From assembly GCA_015259235.1 (NCBI GenBank), contig JABZGM010000125.1, positions 1-6,255 of the forward strand: DNA of 6,255 bases. Reading direction: 5' to 3'. Made by a program: the position numbers and the translations under genes. Positions 1 to 5,425 of the stretch are shown here, in pieces; the stretch's first letter is position 1; every line of letters begins with the position of its first letter. The notes under the pieces are model-generated. The model was not told the DNA's origin. It saw nothing but the letters and a program-made list of their open reading frames with translations, and did no database searches. This DNA comes from Alloprevotella sp. (GTDB taxonomy: Bacteria > Bacteroidota > Bacteroidia > Bacteroidales > Bacteroidaceae).

Positions 1-806
1 AACAATTAGAAGCCTTCAGTCGCATGCTCGACGTGCTCAACGAACTGCGAGAGAAATGTCCATGGGATCGCAAACAAACCAACGAAAGTTTGCGCCCAAA
101 CACAATAGAAGAGGTGTACGAACTCTGTGATGCCCTCATGAAGTCGGACGAAAAAGAGATTTGCAAAGAATTAGGTGATGTGCTTCTCCATGTTTGTTTC
201 TATGCTAAGCTAGCAGATGAAAAAGAACAATTTGACATTGCCGACGTTTGCAATAGACTTTGCGACAAACTCATCTTTCGTCATCCTCATGTTTATCCAC
301 CTTCGGACATCGCTGCTGCAGGTTTGCGTCAAGGCATCAAAATAGAGACCGCATCTGACGTGAGTATGCAATGGGAACAACTTAAGCAACTCGAAAAAGA
401 TGGCAATGAAACGGTATTGAGTGGTGTTCCAAATTCTCTTCCCGCCTTGATTAAAGCCTATCGGGTGCAGGATAAAGCGCGCAATGTCGGCTTTGATTGG
501 GAAGAACGCTCACAAGTGTGGGAGAAAGTCAAAGAAGAACTGGCGGAATTCGAGGCTGAGGTAGAAAACATGGACAAGGACAAAGCGGAAGCCGAATTTG
601 GCGATCTCATGTTCTCCTTAATCAACGCAGCCCGTCTGTATAAAATCAATCCAGACAACGCATTAGAGCGCACCAATCAGAAGTTTATCCGCCGATTCAA
701 CTATTTAGAATCTCAAACCCTCAAGAAAGGACGCAAGCTCACCGAGATGTCCCTAGAAGAAATGGACAAATACTGGGAAGAAGCCAAACGTCTAGAACAA
801 GAATAA
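1..806 (+). CDS. mazG: MazG, nucleoside triphosphate pyrophosphohydrolase (5'-partial)
   Basis: MazG hydrolyses (d)NTPs, including non-canonical ones, to the NMP and pyrophosphate; it is a cytosolic housecleaning enzyme of the all-alpha NTP pyrophosphatase family. Both MazG domains are visible. The first has the EExxE metal-binding pattern at about 108-122 (EEVYE) followed by ELGD at about 168-179. The second has EELAEF at about 534-551 followed by EFGD at 594-605, then a conserved K-x-x-RR near the C-terminus. The family signatures CPWD, RHPHVYP and NVGFDW are also present. The reading frame is open to the left edge: codons from base 3 read QLEAFSR before the ATG at 24, and this matches the family's usual lead-in, so the ATG at 24 is most likely an internal Met and the true start is outside the window. 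The TAA stop at 804-806 is 7 bases before menF, so it may be co-transcribed with the menaquinone genes. I see no biochemical link between them. Confidence 0.96.
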   Translation, partial: QLEAFSRMLDVLNELREKCPWDRKQTNESLRPNTIEEVYELCDALMKSDEKEICKELGDVLLHVCFYAKLADEKEQFDIADVCNRLCDKLIFRHPHVYPPSDIAAAGLRQGIKIETASDVSMQWEQLKQLEKDGNETVLSGVPNSLPALIKAYRVQDKARNVGFDWEERSQVWEKVKEELAEFEAEVENMDKDKAEAEFGDLMFSLINAARLYKINPDNALERTNQKFIRRFNYLESQTLKKGRKLTEMSLEEMDKYWEEAKRLEQE

Positions 807-813
807 CGCAGTA

Positions 814-1854
814 ATGCTTGCATCCATACGCTATCGTCTTCCAGGGGAAACCCTAGTCCATGAAATTGGCACAAAGCATCCTCCTAAAAGATGCACATCA
901 TTAGCTGAGATACCCCCTCAAAAAGGGTATCTCTTTGCACCATTTCAGGAGGACGACGCGCACCCACTCTGGTTCATCCCAGCAGATGAGCAGCGCACTT
1001 GGACACAATCCACAGAAGTGCCCAATTTTTCGCTAGCTTATGAAGTAGAAGAAGACCATCGTACGGAATATATGCGTGCCTTCGAAGCATGTCAAGCTGC
1101 ATTTCAACAAAGCGAACTACAGAAAGTAGTGCTTTCTCGCACTCTCTCTGTTCATTTTGACCAAAACCTTACTACAGACGATTATTATCGCTTATTCGAA
1201 CAAGCCTGCATCGCCTATCCTAATAGCTTTGTCAGCCTAATCTCATTACCAGCTCCTTGGGGAACCTGGTTGATGGCTACGCCAGAAATCCTCATCTCTG
1301 CGAAAGATAACTTGTGGCATACGATGGCTTTAGCAGGAACAATGGAAAAGACTGCAGACTCCTCTCTCAGCCTAGAAGTTTGGTCAGAGAAAAATCGCAA
1401 AGAACAACAATGGGTGGTGAATTATATCAGTCGACAATTAGAAAAACTCGGCTGTGACTATCAGAAGAGTCCAACCTACGTGCGACCCGCAGCGCATTTG
1501 CTGCATCTTTGTACGGACTTCTCTGTAATTCCCCCCAAGGAGAAAAGCATAGCTTGCGTCATTGAAGCACTTCACCCCACTCCTGCTGTCTGTGGTTGGG
1601 AGACTTCTACTGCCCAAGCGCTAATTTCTAAAGTAGAATCGCACGATCGCAGTTATTATTCAGGATATTCCGGTCCGATTGATCCCAATTCGGCACACCT
1701 ATTCGTGACATTACGCTGTATGAATCTGAATAATGACACCGCAACTCTCTATGCAGGCGGTGGACTGTTGCCAGAAAGCAATGAGAACAGCGAATGGCAA
1801 GAGACAGAACGTAAGCTCAATACGATGTTACGTTTGTTCTCTGCTCATAAATGA
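814..1854 (+). CDS. menF: Isochorismate synthase MenF
   Basis: This enzyme isomerises chorismate to isochorismate, the committed first step of menaquinone synthesis, with Mg2+. The 346-residue protein has a poorly conserved N-terminal region and a chorismate-binding C-terminal domain. Visible family elements are QKVVLSR with Lys104 (position of the catalytic lysine), ATPE with Glu158 (position of the general acid), ALAGT ending at Thr176, SEKNRKEQ (an Mg2+-ligand helix, with Gln where many homologues have His), LHPTPAVCG, DRSYYSGYSGP, and the closing YAGGGLLPES and EWQETERKL, which carries a second metal-binding Glu. Residue roles are by analogy with EntC, MbtI and MenF from memory. Salicylate and anthranilate synthases share the fold, but the flanking menD and menB settle the function. 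The start is fixed: the frame has a TAG at 793-795 and no other start codon between it and 814. No Shine-Dalgarno sequence is visible. A 9-bp inverted repeat lies at 907-933. Confidence 0.95.
   Translation: MLASIRYRLPGETLVHEIGTKHPPKRCTSLAEIPPQKGYLFAPFQEDDAHPLWFIPADEQRTWTQSTEVPNFSLAYEVEEDHRTEYMRAFEACQAAFQQSELQKVVLSRTLSVHFDQNLTTDDYYRLFEQACIAYPNSFVSLISLPAPWGTWLMATPEILISAKDNLWHTMALAGTMEKTADSSLSLEVWSEKNRKEQQWVVNYISRQLEKLGCDYQKSPTYVRPAAHLLHLCTDFSVIPPKEKSIACVIEALHPTPAVCGWETSTAQALISKVESHDRSYYSGYSGPIDPNSAHLFVTLRCMNLNNDTATLYAGGGLLPESNENSEWQETERKLNTMLRLFSAHK
907..933. repeat. 9-bp inverted repeat (possible hairpin) inside menF
   Basis: Perfect arms GAGATACCC (907-915) and GGGTATCTC (925-933) flank the 9-base loop CCTCAAAAA. 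It lies 93-120 bases into menF, in codons for the weakly conserved AEIPPQKGYLF segment. A short TTT follows (934-936), which is too little for a standard intrinsic terminator. A repeat of this size is only mildly unexpected in 6 kb, so a role is uncertain. Confidence 0.4.
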
Positions 1855-1881
1855 AGACTAGACTAGGCTCCAACGCTATAT

Positions 1882-3411
1882 ATGTATTCCAATAAGGCTA
1901 ATATAAATTTACTCACAACGCACCTCATTGCACATGACATTCGAGATATTGTCGTATGTCCAGGTTCGCGCAATGCCCCCATCGTACATAATTTGTACGA
2001 AGCAGGCAGTAAAATTCAGCTACATCCCATCACCGACGAGCGTAGTGCAGCTTTCGTAGCCATTGGTCTATGGATTAAGAAAAAAAGACCTATTGCCATC
2101 TGTGTCACCTCTGGTAGCGCCTTATTAAACTGTCTGCCAGGTATAGCAGAGGCGGCTTTTCGCCATATTCCTCTTGTGATGATTTCTGCCGACCGTCCTT
2201 TGTCCTTGCAGGGACAATTAGACGGACAGACAATTCCTCAGCAAGGTGCATGCACTCCCTATGCAAGATGCTGGCAAGTAGATGAAATTACAGAGGATTC
2301 TCAAGCCAGGGAAGTAAACCTCTATTTGCAAACAGCATTCGCTGCTTTGTCAGATAATGGTGGGCAACCGATACATTTGAATGTCCCTATCAGCGAACCA
2401 CTATTTGAATTTACGACTAAGGAGTTGCCCCAAGTGGAGATTTCCGCAAGAGTAAACAAACCTGTAGCAAAACTCCCTAAACATTGGCTAGAACTTCTTT
2501 GCATTGCGCGTCTTCCCCTTCTGATCGTCGGGCAATATGAAGAACCATTTATACCTGCCATTCAGCAATTACGCGCCAACAATCAGTTGCTAGTTTACGC
2601 TGAAAACATCAGCAACCAGCAGGATGCGCGCATGGCATTGTGGCTTGATGAGCAAAAACTGTCTCCAGACGCTGTGATTCACATAGGCGGCTGTTTAGTT
2701 AATAAGTTTTTCAAGCAGCATCTACGCACGATAAACCAACTTCCAGTACTCCGTATCGATGAAACAGATGAGTGTCCCGACACCTTTTTTCAAAAGGCAG
2801 AGAAACTCACCTGCAATCCTGCGGAAATTTTGCAACAGCTTGTAGATGCCCTTCCCACAAAAAACGAAGTAGCTGTGGCTTATTCTCAACTATCCTCTCC
2901 CAAACATACCTTCGACTACCCTATCGAAGCTATGTTTGTAGGCAATAGCACAGCAGTTCGTTGGACAAATAGACAATGGCAAGTCTTAAACGTACCCGTA
3001 TATTGTAATCGAGGTACGAACGGTATTGAAGGTTCATTGTCCACAGCAGCAGGATATTCGCTTGCAGCAGCTGGAAAAGTGCTCTGTGTCATCGGAGATC
3101 TCTCGTTTTTCTATGATGCAAATGGACTTTGGAATCAGCACCTGGACGGCAAACTTCGCATTTTACTCATCAACAACCAGTGCGGTGCGATATTCCATCA
3201 CCTTCCAGGCTTAAATCAAACCCCAGCCCTACCACAATTTGTTGCAGCAGCTCATCAAAACTCCGCCAAAGGTATAGCCGTAAGCTATCATTGCACATAC
3301 CTTTCTGCAGAAAGTTCGTGTTTAGAGGAAGATGCTCATCATCTCCTCATCAAACTATTGAACATTGAGAGTACACGTCCCGTTATACTAGAAGTGTTTA
3401 CTCCCATTTAA
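1882..3411 (+). CDS. menD: SEPHCHC synthase MenD (thiamine diphosphate enzyme)
   Basis: MenD decarboxylates 2-oxoglutarate on thiamine diphosphate and adds the succinyl semialdehyde unit to isochorismate, giving SEPHCHC; it needs Mg2+. The order is pyrimidine-binding domain (about residues 1-175), middle domain (about 190-335) and pyrophosphate-binding domain (about 350-509). Visible elements are PGSRNAP (27-33), DERS with Glu53 (the ThDP-activating glutamate), TSGSALLNCLPG, the substrate-loop region GQLDGQTIPQ, GNSTAVR with Ser356 and Arg360, CNRGTNGIEG with Arg377, and the metal/diphosphate motif from Asp406 to Asn431-Asn432. Oddities: at 509 residues it is about 45 shorter than the usual ~555; the loop after the NN pair reads QCGAIF where homologues have a Gly-rich NGG/GGG-type sequence; and the middle-domain SKR-type segment reads NKF at 274-276. 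The ATG at 1882 is the first start after an in-frame TAG at 1864-1866. The gap to menF is 27 bases, with no Shine-Dalgarno sequence. Confidence 0.96.
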   Translation: MYSNKANINLLTTHLIAHDIRDIVVCPGSRNAPIVHNLYEAGSKIQLHPITDERSAAFVAIGLWIKKKRPIAICVTSGSALLNCLPGIAEAAFRHIPLVMISADRPLSLQGQLDGQTIPQQGACTPYARCWQVDEITEDSQAREVNLYLQTAFAALSDNGGQPIHLNVPISEPLFEFTTKELPQVEISARVNKPVAKLPKHWLELLCIARLPLLIVGQYEEPFIPAIQQLRANNQLLVYAENISNQQDARMALWLDEQKLSPDAVIHIGGCLVNKFFKQHLRTINQLPVLRIDETDECPDTFFQKAEKLTCNPAEILQQLVDALPTKNEVAVAYSQLSSPKHTFDYPIEAMFVGNSTAVRWTNRQWQVLNVPVYCNRGTNGIEGSLSTAAGYSLAAAGKVLCVIGDLSFFYDANGLWNQHLDGKLRILLINNQCGAIFHHLPGLNQTPALPQFVAAAHQNSAKGIAVSYHCTYLSAESSCLEEDAHHLLIKLLNIESTRPVILEVFTPI

Positions 3412-3445
3412 TCAGCATATACATCCCTATAAATAACTCCTTCTT

Positions 3446-4303
3446 ATGAGAACTTGGACTTCCCTCCACACCTATCAAGAAATACTTTTCGACTTCTTCG
3501 AAGGCATCGCTCGTATCACCATCAATCGCCCTCGATATCGCAACGCGTTTACGCCAACAACCATCATGGAAATCTCTGATGCACTACGCACTTGCCGCGA
3601 GAATGCAGACATTAATGTGGTTGTTTTAACTGGTGCCCACTCGCCTTTGCAAGAAGGACAAACGGAAGAAGAGAGTTTACGCACCGAAGCATTTTGCGCT
3701 GGTGGCGATATGCACGTGAAAGGCCGCGGTGGTTACGTTGGAGGAGACGGCGTGCCACGCTTGAACGTTTTGGAGGTACAGAAGCAAATCCGCTCACTAC
3801 CTAAGCCCGTTATTGCTATGGTCAATGGTTTTGCTGTGGGCGGTGGCCACGTGTTGCACCTTATGTGTGACCTGACTATAGCCTCCGAAAATGCAAAATT
3901 TGGACAAACCGGACCTAAAGTTGGTTCGTTTGATGCAGGATTTGGCGCAAGCTATATGGCACGCATCGTAGGACAGAAAAAAGCACGTGAGATTTGGTTC
4001 CTTTGCAACCTTTATTCTGCCGAAGAAGCAGAACGCATGGGTATGGTCAATAAGGTCGTTCCTTTTGAACAACTCGAAGATGAAGTGGTGGCATGGGCAA
4101 AACGCATGATGGAACACTCTCCTCTTGCCCTACGCATGATTAAAGCAGGCTTGAATGCTGAGCTCGATGGTCAAGCTGGTATCCAAGAGTTGGCTGGCGA
4201 CGCCACGATGCTCTACTACCTTCTCGATGAAGCGCACGAAGGTGGTCAAGCTTTTCTTGAAAAGAGAAAGCCTGACTGGAGCAAATTCCCAAAACTTCCT
4301 TAA
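3446..4303 (+). CDS. menB: 1,4-dihydroxy-2-naphthoyl-CoA synthase MenB
   Basis: MenB is a crotonase-fold enzyme that closes the second ring of the naphthoquinone by intramolecular Claisen condensation of o-succinylbenzoyl-CoA to DHNA-CoA. The 285-residue protein carries ITINRPRYRNAF, the oxyanion-hole segment AFCAGGD (82-88), GRGGYVG, PKPVIAMVNGFAVGGGHVLH, and FGQTGPKVGSFDAGFGASY. It also has the long block ARIVGQKKAREIWFLC and the C-terminal DGQAGIQELAGDATMLYY. Gln154-Thr155-Gly156 marks it as the Gly-type (bicarbonate-using) class; the other class has Asp here. Ser161 and Asp163 fall at the family's catalytic positions. Compared with E. coli MenB as I remember it, the stretch between TGA and AFC is 17 residues (65-81) rather than 3, an acidic insertion beside the oxyanion loop. 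The gap to menD is 34 bases and AT-rich, with no Shine-Dalgarno sequence. The reaction follows MenE, although the gene precedes menC-menE. Confidence 0.97.
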   Translation: MRTWTSLHTYQEILFDFFEGIARITINRPRYRNAFTPTTIMEISDALRTCRENADINVVVLTGAHSPLQEGQTEEESLRTEAFCAGGDMHVKGRGGYVGGDGVPRLNVLEVQKQIRSLPKPVIAMVNGFAVGGGHVLHLMCDLTIASENAKFGQTGPKVGSFDAGFGASYMARIVGQKKAREIWFLCNLYSAEEAERMGMVNKVVPFEQLEDEVVAWAKRMMEHSPLALRMIKAGLNAELDGQAGIQELAGDATMLYYLLDEAHEGGQAFLEKRKPDWSKFPKLP

Positions 4304-4308
4304 GTTTT
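4291..4308 (+). other. Weak AT-rich stem-loop spanning the menB stop codon
   Basis: Arms AAAACTT (4291-4297) and AAGTTTT (4302-4308) enclose the loop CCTT, and the TAA stop of menB (4301-4303) overlaps the 3' arm. The stem has only one G:C pair and is followed by pyrimidine-rich CTCCCTCTTCT rather than a clean T run. It could cause slight pausing or polarity between menB and menC. A 7-bp stem is expected by chance a few times in a window this long, so the call is weak. Confidence 0.2.
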
Positions 4309-4348
4309 CTCCCTCTTCTACTGAAACACTTTTGTAAATCGTCATCTT

Positions 4349-5425
4349 ATGTCGCACGATTTCGAGCAACTTACAATAACTTATTCCGAGAAGTCCCTGC
4401 ATTTCCTCCAACCTGCAGGGACTTCTCGCGGTGTTTATCACGAGCGCAAAATTTGGTATGTTGAAGCACGCGCACGTTATTGCGGACGCCCTGTTTATGG
4501 CATTGGAGAGTGTGCCCCACTTCCCCAACTGAGCTGCGATGATGTCCCTAATTATGTTGAGATTCTTGCTGAAGCCTGTCAATTATGGGAAAAATCAGGA
4601 CAACTACCTCGTGAGTTTCTACAAATCTATCCCTCTATTTTGATGGGTTTAGAGACTGCAGAACTTTCCCTTCGTTCTTGCGCCCAAAATGGTAGTCCTT
4701 TTCAACTTTCCTCTACCCCGTTTTCACGTGGAGAAAAAGGTATTTCTATCAATGGGCTTGTGTGGATGGGCAACGCAGAAGAGATGTTGACGCGCATGGA
4801 AAGCAAATTGTCGGCTGGATATCAATGTGTGAAAATAAAAATTGGCGCTATTGACTTTGCTGCAGAACTGAATCTTTTGCGTATCTTGCGACAACAATAT
4901 TCAAAAGCCGAGGTTGAACTTCGACTCGATGCCAATGGAGCCTTTTCTCCTAGTGAAGCTATGGAGAAGCTACAACAACTTGCAGCGTTCGACATTCATA
5001 GCATTGAGCAACCCATTCGCGCAGGTCAATGGGAGACAATGGCTGAACTCTGTCGCAAAAGCCCAATTCCCATAGCCTTAGACGAAGAACTTATAGGGAT
5101 TCATTCAAGGCAAGATAAGGAACGTCTGCTGGACACAATTCGTCCCCACTACATCATATTGAAACCCTCTTTACATGGGGGATTTTCAGGGGCGGAGGAA
5201 TGGGAAGAACTTGCTGATGCACGGGGAATAGCCCACTGGGCAACCTCAGCACTAGAGAGCAACGTAGGCTTGAATGCTATTGCGCATTGGACAGCACGCA
5301 GACAGCAAAACCAAACCAAACAAGATGAAGAATTGATGCCACAAGGACTGGGCACTGGTCAGCTATTTACAGATAATTATACGGCTATTTCTTTAGAAAT
5401 CAAAGGAGATGAACTGTGGAATGGT
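4349..5425 (+). other. menC: MenC domain of the fusion (o-succinylbenzoate synthase)
   Basis: Enolase-superfamily residues are all in place. These are the capping-domain FLQPAGTSRGVY (19-30) and GIGECAPLP, the KxK motif Lys162-Ile-Lys164 (Lys164 the expected general base), and metal ligands Asp194 (in LDANG), Glu220 (in IEQP) and Asp245 (in ALDEE). Lys272 (in ILKPS) is the second catalytic lysine, and SALESNVGL is the C-terminal barrel signature. Assignments follow the E. coli MenC pattern (KVK, LDAN, EEP, DES, KPT) from memory. The domain appears full length at about 358 residues, so MenC activity should be intact. Some relatives in this superfamily racemise N-acyl amino acids, but the operon supports OSB synthase. 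Confidence 0.93.

Noticed and set aside
24..26. ATG at 24 as the start of mazG
   Set aside because: The frame is open to the window edge and the upstream codons (QLEAFSR) match the usual MazG lead-in, so the gene begins outside the window.
1851..1895. Short ATG frame overlapping the menF stop (ATGA) and running into menD
   Set aside because: It has only 14 codons, no ribosome-binding signal and no conserved content; the ATGA overlap arises because the last menF codon is AAA.
1982..2000. 7-bp inverted repeat TCGTACA / TGTACGA early in menD
   Set aside because: A 7-bp stem with a short loop is expected about twice by chance in this length. It becomes interesting only if the early-coding hairpins of menF and menC prove real.
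2200..2217. Small hairpin TTGTCC / GGACAA in menD sharing the 9-mer TGCAGGGAC with the menC hairpin
   Set aside because: Shared 9-mers are common by chance in 6 kb and the stem is only 6 bp plus a possible U-G pair.
3797..4117. 106-codon minus-strand open frame within menB
   Set aside because: It lies wholly antisense to the most conserved part of MenB; its Cys/His-rich look comes from reversed Ala/Met/Gly codons rather than a zinc-binding protein.
4305..4334. Possible Bacteroidota-type promoter (TTTT ... CACTTTTG) in the menB-menC gap
   Set aside because: The -7 element lacks the leading TA of TAnnTTTG and the upstream element is poor; transcription would start within about 10 bases of the menC ATG. 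Too weak to call.
4130..4582. 150-codon open frame on the minus strand across the end of menB and the start of menC
   Set aside because: It is antisense to two strongly conserved coding regions, shows no recognisable domain, and is explained by the codon composition of the + strand genes.
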